Below are positions 54,129 to 63,730 of a stretch of DNA of 64,000 nucleotides, in pieces; positions within the stretch are counted from its first letter, which is position 1, and each line of letters opens with the position of its first letter. Source of the stretch: Dysgonomonas hofstadii (GTDB lineage: Bacteria; Bacteroidota; Bacteroidia; Bacteroidales; Dysgonomonadaceae). The notes under the pieces were generated by a model. That model did no database searches. It was not told the origin of the DNA and was given only the letters and a program-made list of their open reading frames with translations. The translations under genes and the position numbers were made by a program. Location: contig NZ_JACIEP010000001.1 of the NCBI RefSeq assembly GCF_014196915.1, positions 556,669 to 620,668 on the forward strand, read 5' to 3'.

Positions 54129-56534
54129 TCAGAACCTGTATGACACCACTCCGGCAAAATTGCGTGGGTCTATCTGATTAATAAATCCTCCACGGAAATA
54201 TGAATTGTATCCGATCTCATCAAAGATGTTGTTGAAGAATACACGGGTTGTTACTTTACCAATACTATATGCCAGTTGTGCGTTTACAGTGGTATAAGCA
54301 GGCATGTCGAACGGTTTGGTCCCTCCCATATTTCCGTGTCCGTCAGGGGCAAGAGAATATTCGTTTACCGGACGTTTTCCTACATAGTATGCTCCCACAC
54401 CAGCCGATAATCCTTTCAACAGGCCTCTGTCTACTGTGTAATAGACCCATCCGTTTGCTGTATGTTCAGGTGCGTTCATCGGAGCAGAACCTTCCACGTA
54501 AGACGGACTGTTTTTATAACGGGCATTCAGGTAAGCATAGCCTAACATGACCTGTAGATTGTTGAGTATACGGCCATTCAGTTCTACTTCTATACCATCG
54601 CGTACCAAATCTCCGGCTTTGTAATAGTACCCCGTTGCTACATTTGAGTTGGGGAGGTATTCCGAGTTAGATAAATTGTCAGTCCAGATGTGGAAATATG
54701 TAAAATTGAAACGCAGGCGGTTATCCAGCCAATCTGACTTAAACCCGGCTTCCCACTGCTTGGTACGGGAAGCTCCTATACGGGTAATGCTATCTGTGAG
54801 GATATTACTGGCGCTTCTCAGGTTTGTACTGGTGGTATATGATCCGAATATATTTACATTCTCTATCGGCGAAACCATCACTCCGACCATCGGATCCCAT
54901 GCATCTTCTTTTGTGCGTCCGGGATCACTGCCTTTTGCAGAGGAAGATATAGTAGATATAGAGCTGTAGCGCAGCCCTAAAATAGCTTTCACATACTTGT
55001 TTATAGTCATCACTTCCTGAGCCATAATACCGTAAGTATTGTATTTGGTATTTACTCCCAGGACATTATCTGGGTTTGCAAATGTCACTTTCTGATAATC
55101 ATTACTAAAGTTTCCGTTTAGTACATCTATTGTATCGATAACGATAGTACCTAAACCTGTAGTTGTTGCGTCGGCTATACGATAATCAAATCCTACCTGG
55201 AATATATGTTTAATTGGTCCTGTATAAATATCCTGTCCTACAAGGTCGAGTTGGAATGTGGTATTCTTATCATCTCTTAAAGACCTGGTCATGCTACGCA
55301 CTCTTTCAGGATTTTCATAGTCGTTTCTGGTTTCAGGAGCTAATGCTGTTGATGTATTATCCACCTGATAAGAAGAACGGAAATAGGCAGCCCGTACACT
55401 TAATTTGTTTGTCAGATAGTGTTTGATGCGAGCCGAATAAGTAAGCAGTTCAGTATTTACATTATCATTCTTAAAGCCTAAGAATTTATCATGAGGCATT
55501 TCATACAATGCGTTAACATCCTGATCGGCAAAGTTTACTGTGCTTGTTACAGGTGTGCGGTCTTCATTCAGATAATCTCCTTCAATTGTAATTGTAGTCT
55601 TGTCAGACGGGCGCCATTCAAAAGAAGGGTTTATATATACTCTTTCGCTAGACACTACCGGACGATAGTTATCTGTTCTTTCGTAAGCCCCGTTCAAACG
55701 GAATGCGGTCTTGTTTTCGCTATCCAATATTGTTTGGACATCGAATGTCGGACGGAATTGTCCCCAGCTACCCACACGTACATCTACTTGTCCTGCTTTG
55801 GTAAATTTAGGAGTTTTGGTAACGATATCAATAACACCGCCGGCATTACCAAGATCGGAAATGACTCCCTGTGTTACGGCAGCCGAACCTTTTATCATTT
55901 GTATACTTTCCACACCCTGCATATCAGAGATGCCCGAAGCTGTCTGGAATTGTGAATCCATGCGGACGCCGTTCTTTAGTACGGGAATACCACGGAATCC
56001 ACGGGTAGACATACTTTCTTTTACACCACCATATGAACCGAAAAGGGTTACACCCGGAACATTGCGCATCGCATCCGTAATAGTTAAAGCTCCCTGCTCT
56101 GCTATTACCTTCTCAGAGATAACGGATATACTTTGTATCTGCTCGCTGGGGCGGAGTGGCATGCGGGTGATGGCATCCAGTTTTTCAGGCTGCTTGTATC
56201 GCTCACCGAATACTTCGATTTCGCTTAGCGTATTGTCACTTTCCATTTTGATGGTCATCTTTACCCGGTCTTGTCTGGTAAGATCGATTTTCTCCGTATA
56301 TGATTTATATCCGACAAAGGTAACTTCTATGGTAACTTCCTGGCGGGGAAGCCCGATAAAGCTGAATGTCCCGTTTTCATCTGTCATGACGGCTTTCTGT
56401 AGTTCCTTTATCTTTACAGTTGCTGAAGACAAAGGCTCGCCCTTTTCATCTGTGACTTTTCCTTTGATCCCATTGGCCATCGTCAAGGAACAGTTTATTA
56501 GCACTAATAGTAGGAAAAAACAAATTTTTTTCAT
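54129..56534 (-). CDS. TonB-dependent siderophore receptor with carboxypeptidase-like domain
   Basis: An 801-residue outer-membrane receptor. It has a signal peptide (LTMANG), a carboxypeptidase-like domain (about 22-105, GKVTDEKGEPLSSATVKIKELQKAVMTDENGTFSF), and a plug with DAITRMPLRPSEQIQSISVISEKVI, ALTITDAMRNVPGVTLFG and the RGFRGIPVLKNGVRMDSQFQ and GSAAVTQGVISDLGNAGGVIDIVTK blocks of the siderophore receptor family. The barrel ends DPRNFAGVVSYRF. It probably takes up a ferric siderophore, with the PepSY protein encoded downstream. Iron control (Fur) is likely by family, but no clear Fur box was seen. Confidence 0.93.
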   Translation of the reverse strand: MKKICFFLLLVLINCSLTMANGIKGKVTDEKGEPLSSATVKIKELQKAVMTDENGTFSFIGLPRQEVTIEVTFVGYKSYTEKIDLTRQDRVKMTIKMESDNTLSEIEVFGERYKQPEKLDAITRMPLRPSEQIQSISVISEKVIAEQGALTITDAMRNVPGVTLFGSYGGVKESMSTRGFRGIPVLKNGVRMDSQFQTASGISDMQGVESIQMIKGSAAVTQGVISDLGNAGGVIDIVTKTPKFTKAGQVDVRVGSWGQFRPTFDVQTILDSENKTAFRLNGAYERTDNYRPVVSSERVYINPSFEWRPSDKTTITIEGDYLNEDRTPVTSTVNFADQDVNALYEMPHDKFLGFKNDNVNTELLTYSARIKHYLTNKLSVRAAYFRSSYQVDNTSTALAPETRNDYENPERVRSMTRSLRDDKNTTFQLDLVGQDIYTGPIKHIFQVGFDYRIADATTTGLGTIVIDTIDVLNGNFSNDYQKVTFANPDNVLGVNTKYNTYGIMAQEVMTINKYVKAILGLRYSSISTISSSAKGSDPGRTKEDAWDPMVGVMVSPIENVNIFGSYTTSTNLRSASNILTDSITRIGASRTKQWEAGFKSDWLDNRLRFNFTYFHIWTDNLSNSEYLPNSNVATGYYYKAGDLVRDGIEVELNGRILNNLQVMLGYAYLNARYKNSPSYVEGSAPMNAPEHTANGWVYYTVDRGLLKGLSAGVGAYYVGKRPVNEYSLAPDGHGNMGGTKPFDMPAYTTVNAQLAYSIGKVTTRVFFNNIFDEIGYNSYFRGGFINQIDPRNFAGVVSYRF

Positions 56535-56862
56535 AGTTTGTATATATTTTATTTATTAACGAATAGATTGTAATAACCGATGGCAAAGGTCTTTATTATT
56601 GAATTTCCTTACAATCGCAACAAATAATGAAAATAAAACGGTGTAATAGCAACAAATAGGGATTGTGAGATAAAATGAAAGCTAGAAGAATAATATTTAT
56701 CTTAAATTTACTCAGGTTGTCAAGTGTTATTTTTTTTTAATTAATACAATATTAAATTGAAAACTTCTATCTTCGTCATGACTATTTGAAGTGTTAATTA
56801 ATACATGAAAAATACAATCAGAAAGCTGATTTATCTAATACCAAATAATTATAAAATAAATT
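56535..56862. other. Divergent intergenic region, siderophore receptor / kinase
   Basis: A 328-bp AT-rich gap. It holds a direct repeat GCAACAAATA (56617-56626 and 56649-56658, 32 bp apart) and a T9-10 run around 56730-56738. A box close to the -7 consensus (TATCTTCG, 56768-56775) precedes the rightward kinase gene. No gene is seen. Confidence 0.4.
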
Positions 56863-57963
56863 ATGATCGCATTGCCAGCTAACATTGAACAAAAATTTGC
56901 CTTTGAAGGTATAGTGAAAGAAATCCGTCCCTTAGGCGAAGGCTTGATAAACGACACATTTTTCGTTGAGACAGAAGGAAATAGTCCGAATTACATTCTG
57001 CAACGGAAAAATAAGAACATTTTTAAGAATGTGCCTGCCATGATGGAGAACATCCATAAGGTGACTTCCCATTTGAAAGAAAAGGTTGTTGAAGCCGGAG
57101 GAGACCCTTTGCGTGAAGCATTGACTGTGACTCCGACAGTCGACGGAAAACTATATTTCGAAGACGAAAAAGGAGAATACTGGGCAGCCTGTCTGTTTAT
57201 CGAAGATACTATTACATACCAGACGGCAGACTCTCCGGAGTTGGCTTCACAGGGAGGTAAAGGTATAGGTAAATTCCAGTCGATGCTGGCTGATATGAAA
57301 GAGCCTTTGGCCGATATCCTGCCCGGATTTCATAATATGAAATTCAGGTTTGAGCAATGGGACGATGTATTAAGAAAAGATCCTGTGGGAAGAAAAGCCC
57401 AGGTTAAGGAAGAGATAGAATGGATTGAAAGCCGCAGAACTGAAATGTTGTCTCTATGGTCTAAGTTCGAATCGGGAGAAATTCCTGTACGTGTTACCCA
57501 TAACGACACAAAGATTAGCAATATATTATTCGATGAAAAAGGGAATGTGCTTTGTGTGATCGACCTGGATACTGTATTGAGCAGCATGTGTCTGAATGAT
57601 TATGGCGATGCTATACGTTCCTATACCAATGCAGGTAAAGAAGACGATGAAAATCTGGATAATGTGTACATGAAGATGGACTTGTTTGAAGGTTATACCA
57701 AGGGTTATCTGTCGGAAACTGTATCGTTCCTCACTCCGTCCGAAATTGAGAATCTTGCTTTTTCTGCCAAATATATAACATTCGAGCAGGTGCTTCGTTT
57801 CCTGATGGATTATATAGACGGAGATAATTATTATAAGGTGAAAGATGAAACTCACAATCTGGTGAGGACACGTGCTCAGTATAAATTACTGCAGTCGATG
57901 GAAGAAAATTATGGCAAGATGTGTACGATAGTGGAAGATGCTATAAATGATCTGAAAAAATAG
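56863..57963 (+). CDS. Aminoglycoside-phosphotransferase-fold sugar kinase (NahK-like)
   Basis: A 366-residue protein-kinase-like fold enzyme. The catalytic loop is THNDTKISN (212-220; Asp215, Asn220), followed by the metal motif CVIDLDT (231-237). The N-lobe (EIRPLGEGLINDTFFVETEG ... YILQRKNKNIF) fits the N-acetylhexosamine 1-kinase group common in Bacteroidetes and bifidobacteria rather than drug-modifying APH enzymes. Probable role: phosphorylation of GalNAc/GlcNAc released from glycans. It is a single gene with a very strong terminator. Confidence 0.85.
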   Translation: MIALPANIEQKFAFEGIVKEIRPLGEGLINDTFFVETEGNSPNYILQRKNKNIFKNVPAMMENIHKVTSHLKEKVVEAGGDPLREALTVTPTVDGKLYFEDEKGEYWAACLFIEDTITYQTADSPELASQGGKGIGKFQSMLADMKEPLADILPGFHNMKFRFEQWDDVLRKDPVGRKAQVKEEIEWIESRRTEMLSLWSKFESGEIPVRVTHNDTKISNILFDEKGNVLCVIDLDTVLSSMCLNDYGDAIRSYTNAGKEDDENLDNVYMKMDLFEGYTKGYLSETVSFLTPSEIENLAFSAKYITFEQVLRFLMDYIDGDNYYKVKDETHNLVRTRAQYKLLQSMEENYGKMCTIVEDAINDLKK

Positions 57964-57990
57964 AAATTCATCATTTTGTTTTTCAAAATA

Positions 57991-58031
57991 GCGGCCGTAT
58001 ACCAGGAAAGGTATACGGCCGCATTTTTTTC
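57991..58031. terminator. Strong terminator between the kinase gene and ccsA
   Basis: Perfect 13-bp stem, GCGGCCGTATACC (57991-58003) and GGTATACGGCCGC (58010-58022), loop AGGAAA, then ATTTTTTTCTC. The converging ccsA end is 30 bp away, so it probably stops transcription in both directions. Confidence 0.9.
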
Positions 58032-58051
58032 TCTTTGAGGGAAATACAGGC

Positions 58052-58837
58052 TTAATTAGAATATACATGTATACTTCCCTGTGCCGCAGGAAGATAATTT
58101 ACTCCTACCCAGGTGATCATTAACAGAACGAATGCTACTGGCAGCATCCACAAGGTAAACCGTGGGTGAGATTTTTGTAATCTCATATGGATATATACCA
58201 GATAGGCCGCCGATGTGATAAAGGCCCATGTTTCTTTAGGATCCCATGACCAATAGTGTCCCCATGCTTCTTTCGCCCATACAGCGCCCATAAGCATACC
58301 CAGCATAAGGAATCCGAATCCTATGTATACGATATTGTCCATCAATTTGTATAATTCGCTATCGGCTTTATTCTTTTTCAATTTATTGAGTTGTATAAAG
58401 GATGCTATGGTGGCTGCTCCCAGCATAGAGTAGGAGAGGATATAAACTGTTACATGCGGTACAAACCAGTAGCTTTGCAGTGCAGGCATCAGGTTTGTGG
58501 AATGTATTTCGGGCTTGAATATATTGATGCATACAAAGACACAGGCAACCAATGATGAAAAAGATAACAGCCATTTATATTTCCAGTGCTTGTAAGTAAT
58601 GAATCCGATCACCGCAAGGAAAAACGAATACCACAGACGGGTTTCTCCGATAGTGCGCAATGGCGGGCGTTCCTGCCCGATCCAGAGGCCGACGATAAAT
58701 GCGGCGAATATGATTATTCCTGCTATCATCAGCAAGTCTATGATAATCTGCTTCTTTATTTTATATACCAACACCCCTGCCCCTATCCAACAGATGATGG
58801 CAGGTATGGCAAACCAAAGATATTCATTCCATGTCAT
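58052..58837 (-). CDS. ccsA: Cytochrome c biogenesis protein CcsA
   Basis: A 261-residue polytopic membrane protein that handles heme for system II cytochrome c maturation. The heme-handling motif is visible as WGHYWSWDPKETWAF, with SAAYLVYIHMRL after it; the helices before and after match CcsA. Its start codon overlaps the resB stop by 14 bp, so the two are translationally coupled as the last genes of the nrf operon. It would supply heme to NrfH and NrfA. Confidence 0.93.
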   Translation of the reverse strand: MTWNEYLWFAIPAIICWIGAGVLVYKIKKQIIIDLLMIAGIIIFAAFIVGLWIGQERPPLRTIGETRLWYSFFLAVIGFITYKHWKYKWLLSFSSLVACVFVCINIFKPEIHSTNLMPALQSYWFVPHVTVYILSYSMLGAATIASFIQLNKLKKNKADSELYKLMDNIVYIGFGFLMLGMLMGAVWAKEAWGHYWSWDPKETWAFITSAAYLVYIHMRLQKSHPRFTLWMLPVAFVLLMITWVGVNYLPAAQGSIHVYSN

Positions 58838-60086
58838 TTTCTTTCCTCCTTTTTTTGTTACCCACCCACAATAAACACACGGAACCCAGTGCCAGTAAAA
58901 TTATTCCCGCGTATACCGGATATATCCACGGATCATATACCAGTTCGAAACTGCTGTATGTCGATGCTTTCCCTGCCCGATTGTCGTACCCGTACTGGTA
59001 GATTACCCAGTTGCCCAGCTTGAGTGGTTTGTTGACTTCCAGTTGGGTCTGAGCTTCGCCATCTTCTTTACTTACCACAAGGATATCTGACATAAAGCGT
59101 TTGGGTTCGGGCTGTGTCATTACCATGCAATATTGAGAATCGAGGGGCAGGACCATATACAGTTGCGACATACTGCCTCCACATATCCAGCCTTCGCTTA
59201 GCTTTCCGGTCGTTTTATTTGTGGCTTTTACCTTTGCCGCAGGAGATGAACCGGGCATCGGCATATGATAATAAGTACTGTCACTTTTGCGTATAGCCTC
59301 GTGAATGTATTCCTCTACTACTATATCCCAGTCGAAGACAGACGCTTTGGGCCTCTTCTCATCTATCTGGTAATAATCAGGTTTTGATTTGGGTTGCGCG
59401 TCTCCTGTCTGCCTGTCTATAATAGTGAGTTTGGGAGGATATTCCTCCATCACAAAGTCGTTGAGCTGTATGGCGATAGGTAATTCAAGCACATCGCCGT
59501 TATCGTTATACACACGCCATTCTACTTCGCCTTCCTGCACATGCATCACATAGCGTTTCATATCGGCTGCTCCCAGTCCTGCGGCAAAAAGCAGCAGCCA
59601 CAAGCCAATATGATTGAAATAGAAAGCGTAATCACTGATATTGAAAGCAATTAGCCGCCTGATTATTAATGCACCCAATGATAACAGGGTAAGAAAGTAA
59701 ATAAGGATGAACGCCCATGAACTGGTAACTTGCCTGAATCCGAGTTTAGTAAATATACTTGTGTCATGCGGATCAAACTTCAGTAATTGTGGCGTTAATC
59801 CCATAACAATTCCCAGAACCAATAATCCACCGATAAGCGATACAGCGAACGGAACGCCGGAGAACCATTGGTAAACAGGATTTTTCCGGGCGAAAGAGAA
59901 TAGGACGAGAAAAAGGATCATAACACCTCCCACAATAAGATTTACAGGAGAACCGAACATCAGGAAGTTAAATTTCCCCGTTATCAGTTGCAGTATGAAT
60001 CCTATTGTTATTGTTCCCAATACAATAGCGATACTCTCTTTGTACCGCCATGGGAACTGCCACATTTTACGTTTTTCCTCCGTCAT
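58824..60086 (-). CDS. resB: Cytochrome c biogenesis protein ResB (Ccs1-like)
   Basis: A 420-residue membrane protein, the second part of system II. Four membrane helices are clustered in the first 200 residues (about 18-35, 42-62, 82-102 and 120-142 plus 150-172), followed by a large periplasmic domain (VQEGEVEWRVYNDNGDVLELPIAIQLNDFVMEEYPPKLTI ... LEVNKPLKLGNWVIYQYGYD) and a last helix near the C-terminus (WIYPVYAGIILLALGSVCLLWVG). The position between nrfA and ccsA and the coupled overlap support the assignment. Sequence conservation of ResB is low, so the call rests on topology and context. Confidence 0.88.
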   Translation of the reverse strand: MTEEKRKMWQFPWRYKESIAIVLGTITIGFILQLITGKFNFLMFGSPVNLIVGGVMILFLVLFSFARKNPVYQWFSGVPFAVSLIGGLLVLGIVMGLTPQLLKFDPHDTSIFTKLGFRQVTSSWAFILIYFLTLLSLGALIIRRLIAFNISDYAFYFNHIGLWLLLFAAGLGAADMKRYVMHVQEGEVEWRVYNDNGDVLELPIAIQLNDFVMEEYPPKLTIIDRQTGDAQPKSKPDYYQIDEKRPKASVFDWDIVVEEYIHEAIRKSDSTYYHMPMPGSSPAAKVKATNKTTGKLSEGWICGGSMSQLYMVLPLDSQYCMVMTQPEPKRFMSDILVVSKEDGEAQTQLEVNKPLKLGNWVIYQYGYDNRAGKASTYSSFELVYDPWIYPVYAGIILLALGSVCLLWVGNKKRRKENDME

Positions 60087-60109
60087 TCTTTTTGTCTCTG
60101 GTACAGAAA

Positions 60110-60135
60110 GTGCCCGGTTTTTACTGTCCGGACAC
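60110..60135 (-). promoter_or_regulatory. Intercistronic hairpin between nrfA and resB
   Basis: GTGCCCGG (60110-60117) pairs with CCGGACAC (60128-60135) with one wobble. Only a weak T stretch (TTTCTGT) follows on the minus strand. It probably tunes resB/ccsA expression or stabilises the nrfHA message. Confidence 0.5.
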
Positions 60136-60177
60136 TCTCTGTTAATGTGTTATCATATTTTAATAGAGCCTATTGCT

Positions 60178-61680
60178 TTACAGGCTTGCTACAATGCGTC
60201 CGTTTTCTTTGGCTTTTTTCAACCATTGAGGAACGACAGTCTTGATCCATTTATCTTTATTCTCCTGAAGTGTTTTCATGTCGAGGCCGATATATTCCTG
60301 AGCTTTAGCTTTACTTGAAATGTCAGGCATCGGTACGTCTTTTACTCCGTGAGCGAACAGGACTTTCTGTAATTCCAGTTGAGCTAGCAACGATTTGTCA
60401 AGGCTGTGAGCCATTATGCGCTGTGTTTCGATAGGTGCGTGGAATGATGCTCCATGAGAGGCAACAGAGAAATCCCAACGCCATTGAGCCTGGCGGATCA
60501 GTTTGAGGGAAGCTGTCATTTCCTGTTCGGTGGCTCCGTTGTCCCATGCTGTTTTAGCCATGATGTGGGCTTTGGCCAGTTCTTTTTCGATACGGTCACG
60601 GATTTCCAGGGCTTTGTCCTGACGTTCGTACACGTAATTTTTCAGGTTCTCTTCACTATCGCGGTGGCATACCTGACAGGTATTGGCTACGTTTTTCAGA
60701 GGACTCATGATCTGATGGTTCGAATATTTGATTCCTCCTTCAGCGATGTATGGCATATGGCAATCGGCACAAGACAGGCCTCTTTGGGCGTGTGTTCCCA
60801 TCATGAATATTTCATAATCCGGATGCTGTGCTTTAAGCATGGGCGCACGGCTGAGCTTATGTGTCCAGTCGGAAAATTCTATTTCGTCATAGTATTTTTC
60901 CATATCCTCCACAGTAGAGCCTCCATCCCAAGGGAAAGTCAGGTATTTTCCATCACCTTTGAAGTAGTATTCCACATGGCATTGAGCACATACCAGCAAG
61001 CGCATTTCCTGCGGTGTGGCTTGTGTGATATCTTTACCCTGACGCTGAAATGCTTCGACCAATGCGGGCTGAGTGATAGTCAGGTTCATTGTTTGCGGGT
61101 CGTGGCAGGTGGCGCAACCGACAGGATTTACTATCTGATCGCCTAATGCTCCCCATTTTGTTTTGTAGAATTCTTCGATGCCCAACTCATTCATCATGCG
61201 GGGAACATCGGGACTCTTGCAAGTCCAGCAGGTAGCAGGCTGAGGCCCGTCGGTATCTGTTTCCGGGCATCCTGTACGCAGGGTATTCCTATTGTCTTCG
61301 AGAGCATGCATGTGCCCTCTCGGTGCCTTGTAGTCCATGGCAAAAGCGTATCCGGCCCATAGTACGACCATTTCGGGACGGGTTTCCAGCACATCTTCTT
61401 CTACATTGCCCAGATGTTTGCTTTTGAAGTCCATATCGGCGGTTTTCTTCCATGTGTTGTATTCGCGCGGATAGTTCTCGCCCCAGAGTTCGCTTCTCGG
61501 TTCTATACCTTCACCTATATCTCTTACTTTATTATTGTAAATCGATGCAATTTCAGCACGTCTTTCTGTGATTGAGGCGGCTAATAGTCCCAATAAAAAG
61601 ACGCAGACCATAACCACTCCGAATATAGCCCATCCGATGATCGGTTTCCGCTTGATGGCTTCTGATAATTTTTTGAACAT
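60178..61680 (-). CDS. nrfA: Cytochrome c nitrite reductase, ammonia-forming
   Basis: Pentaheme periplasmic enzyme reducing nitrite to ammonium with six electrons. All five heme sites are present: the catalytic CWTCK (151-155, lysine ligand) and CATCH (189-193), CAQCH (231-235), CADCH (304-308) and CQVCH (335-339). Other family marks are VEYYFKG (calcium site region), KLSRAPMLKAQHPDYE and MGTHAQRGLSCADCH. It has 500 residues with an N-terminal helix (15-36) without an obvious cleavage site, so it may stay membrane-anchored. NrfH is encoded 19 bp upstream. Confidence 0.98.
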   Translation of the reverse strand: MFKKLSEAIKRKPIIGWAIFGVVMVCVFLLGLLAASITERRAEIASIYNNKVRDIGEGIEPRSELWGENYPREYNTWKKTADMDFKSKHLGNVEEDVLETRPEMVVLWAGYAFAMDYKAPRGHMHALEDNRNTLRTGCPETDTDGPQPATCWTCKSPDVPRMMNELGIEEFYKTKWGALGDQIVNPVGCATCHDPQTMNLTITQPALVEAFQRQGKDITQATPQEMRLLVCAQCHVEYYFKGDGKYLTFPWDGGSTVEDMEKYYDEIEFSDWTHKLSRAPMLKAQHPDYEIFMMGTHAQRGLSCADCHMPYIAEGGIKYSNHQIMSPLKNVANTCQVCHRDSEENLKNYVYERQDKALEIRDRIEKELAKAHIMAKTAWDNGATEQEMTASLKLIRQAQWRWDFSVASHGASFHAPIETQRIMAHSLDKSLLAQLELQKVLFAHGVKDVPMPDISSKAKAQEYIGLDMKTLQENKDKWIKTVVPQWLKKAKENGRIVASL

Positions 61681-61699
61681 AATATTGTGTTTTTAGTTA

Positions 61700-62278
61700 T
61701 TATTTTTTCATTCTTTCTTTCAGCCAGTCCGGAACAGGGGACGCCGGTAGCGGTACGATGGCATTCGGTGTTTCGGATAAGCTGCTGACCTTTGAATGTG
61801 GAACCTGTGTGTGACAGTCCCAGCAGGCTTTGCCTTTTCCATTTTGCGAGTCTGCATAGTCGATCATTCCTGTTTTTACAAATTCAGTATTTAACTGGGT
61901 GTGGCAGCGTATGCAGTTGTTCATAATCACTTCGTAGCTTTCATCACGTGGGCGAATGGCCTGAGGTTCCTTTCTTACAGTGAATACCGCAGCATGGTAC
62001 AGCCCGTCCTTGGCTTTGAATGCATATTTGCTGATTACATTGTCTTGCGGCACATGACAATCGTTGCAGGTACTCCACTGCGCATGCGAGCTATGATTCC
62101 ATGTCTGATAATATGGAGTCATAATGTGGCAGTTGATGCAGGCTTTAGGATCGTCAGACAGATATGAATGCGCCCTCGACATATAAACGGTATATGCTCC
62201 AAGTCCAACGATCAATCCTCCCACTATAAATAGCGGAAGGACAAATTGCCGGGGTATCTGACTTAGAAATTTCTTCAT
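61700..62278 (-). CDS. nrfH: Tetraheme quinol dehydrogenase NrfH (NapC/NirT family)
   Basis: A 192-residue membrane-anchored cytochrome that oxidises menaquinol and passes electrons to NrfA. One N-terminal helix (13-32) is followed by four heme motifs: CINCH (47-51), with Met53 forming the CxxCHxM pattern of NrfH, CNDCH (71-75), CIRCH (122-126) and CWDCH (152-156). It lies directly upstream of nrfA and downstream of the porin gene. Confidence 0.96.
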   Translation of the reverse strand: MKKFLSQIPRQFVLPLFIVGGLIVGLGAYTVYMSRAHSYLSDDPKACINCHIMTPYYQTWNHSSHAQWSTCNDCHVPQDNVISKYAFKAKDGLYHAAVFTVRKEPQAIRPRDESYEVIMNNCIRCHTQLNTEFVKTGMIDYADSQNGKGKACWDCHTQVPHSKVSSLSETPNAIVPLPASPVPDWLKERMKK

Positions 62279-62308
62279 TATATTTTGTTTTTTGTTGATC
62301 TCCCGTAT

Positions 62309-63442
62309 TTAGAACCCTACCTGGATCTGTGCATAAACTACATTCGAATTGTTTGCACCCCATTTGTTGGAATAGTCCGAATATACATAATTTAACTGGA
62401 ATCTGCAATTAGGGAAGAAGTAATAATTCATTCCGACTGTATAATCGATGACTTCACTGTTGAAATCTTTGTTGCTGTTGTAATAATCAACTTTAGCCAA
62501 CGCATTCAGCTTTTTAGGGATGAAATAGTAAAGTCCCATTCCGTAAAGACCTTCTTTGCTGATACCGCCGTCGTTTGCGGTGATCCATTCGGCGCGGGCG
62601 TTGAATCTTTCCGACTTATAATCAGCGCTTACTATCCAGCGTTCGCGCACATGGTCTCCGCCATTATATGTGGCTTGTCCCAGATATGCACCTCCACCTA
62701 CACGAAGTCCTTTTACAGGTTGCAGCATGAGTGTTCCGGCAAAGTCTTTCGTGTTATTTTTTTCACCTGTTGTCACACCCATTCCCTGAAACATACCGGC
62801 CGAGTATTGAAGCAGGTTGTGGCTTGCCTGAGGAAATAATTCTCCCGATATTTGTACTCCTGCGTCACGACCGAAGTTGTTTTTACCGTTCTGGGCTTTC
62901 AGCACATCGTCTTCTCCGGCATAGCCGAACAGATTGGATATAGTCCGGGAATAAGCGACAGTTTCCAATGTGGCGGGAACATACTGGCTTTCGAGGGTTA
63001 CGGGTACTTTAAATTGTCCGGCCTTGAAATTAAATTCGGATGCAGCAGTCCATTCTGCCCAGAATTCCTGAACAGACGGATTCACAAATTCCAAAAGGAA
63101 TCCGTATCTGAAAGAATCATTCAGTTTTCCGTTAACCGAGATGAATAGGTTTTTCGGTTTGAAATCGTGCTTGATGTCTTCTACATCACTGTATTTATAC
63201 ATAAGCTGCCCGTTTCCTCCAAACTGCATATATGGCGTATTGAATGCATTCCGTACTTTATCTATTGTCTGGGTAGTACTGGCCTTCTGCTCTTTCTTTT
63301 TGTTTTCTTTCATCAGTTCATCTGCTTCTGACTGTGTCAGTACATTTTTTTCAACGAGTTTTTTCAGAAGGTCATCGCTGTTTTGAGCGTATGTTGCGCT
63401 GCAAAACAGGCAAAGTGTGATAAATAATATAATATTCCTCAT
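62309..63442 (-). CDS. Porin of the OprO/OprP type
   Basis: A 377-residue outer-membrane porin. A signal peptide (1-20, SATYAQ) precedes a helical stretch (SDDLLKKLVEKNVLTQSEADELMKENKKKEQ, a small periplasmic coiled coil), then a beta barrel with repeated aromatic strands, ending NVVYAQIQVGF. The family often passes anions such as phosphate. Its place at the head of the nrf operon suggests it lets nitrite enter the periplasm, which is inference. Its ATG is 30 bp from the likely promoter. Confidence 0.85.
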   Translation of the reverse strand: MRNIILFITLCLFCSATYAQNSDDLLKKLVEKNVLTQSEADELMKENKKKEQKASTTQTIDKVRNAFNTPYMQFGGNGQLMYKYSDVEDIKHDFKPKNLFISVNGKLNDSFRYGFLLEFVNPSVQEFWAEWTAASEFNFKAGQFKVPVTLESQYVPATLETVAYSRTISNLFGYAGEDDVLKAQNGKNNFGRDAGVQISGELFPQASHNLLQYSAGMFQGMGVTTGEKNNTKDFAGTLMLQPVKGLRVGGGAYLGQATYNGGDHVRERWIVSADYKSERFNARAEWITANDGGISKEGLYGMGLYYFIPKKLNALAKVDYYNSNKDFNSEVIDYTVGMNYYFFPNCRFQLNYVYSDYSNKWGANNSNVVYAQIQVGF

Positions 63443-63477
63443 AGTGACAGGTTTTTAGTTATATCTATTTCATAATA

Positions 63478-63484
63478 CAAAATA
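63478..63484 (-). promoter_or_regulatory. Probable -7 box of the nrf operon
   Basis: Minus strand TATTTTG, one base shorter than TAnnTTTG, 36 bp upstream of the porin ATG. It would place the start near 63471, with the CRP/FNR-like palindrome centred near -43. Confidence 0.35.
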
Positions 63485-63503
63485 TGTGAATTTTGCTAAA
63501 GAA

Positions 63504-63525
63504 AAGTGTGATAATTGTTACACTT
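63504..63525. promoter_or_regulatory. CRP/FNR-type palindrome upstream of the nrf operon
   Basis: Arms AAGTGT and ACACTT enclose TGTGA (63507-63511), six bases, and TTACA (63518-63522), one base from the CRP-type TGTGA-N6-TCACA. The position relative to the likely -7 box suits an activator. Regulators such as HcpR or an Fnr-like protein are candidates by family. Confidence 0.55.
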
Positions 63526-63621
63526 CGTTGGAAACTGTATAAGAAGTTGCCCAGACTTTTTATAAAATAGTTTTTAATGTGAATCGAACTACTGATTGAT
63601 ATTTTATTTACTTTTTAAATT

Positions 63622-63730
63622 TTTTGTCATGTTGAACGATAGTGAAACATCTTCTGTGTCGAAAGAGATTCTTCGTTCCACTCAGAATGACAAAATACAC
63701 AATAAAAGCCTTTTGACACAGTCTCTTGTA
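63622..63730. repeat. Dispersed intergenic repeat, copy B (left end unclear)
   Basis: The core TTTGTCATGTTGAACG ... TCAGAATGACAAA (63622-63695) and the right end TTTTGACACAGTCTCTTGT (63712-63730) match copy A at 42 kb with scattered changes. A left terminal repeat like that of copy A is not clearly visible, so this copy may be partial or diverged. Confidence 0.65.

Noticed and set aside
56863..57963. Possible aminoglycoside resistance kinase
   Set aside because: The fold is shared, but the N-lobe and motif spacing fit sugar 1-kinases of the NahK group.
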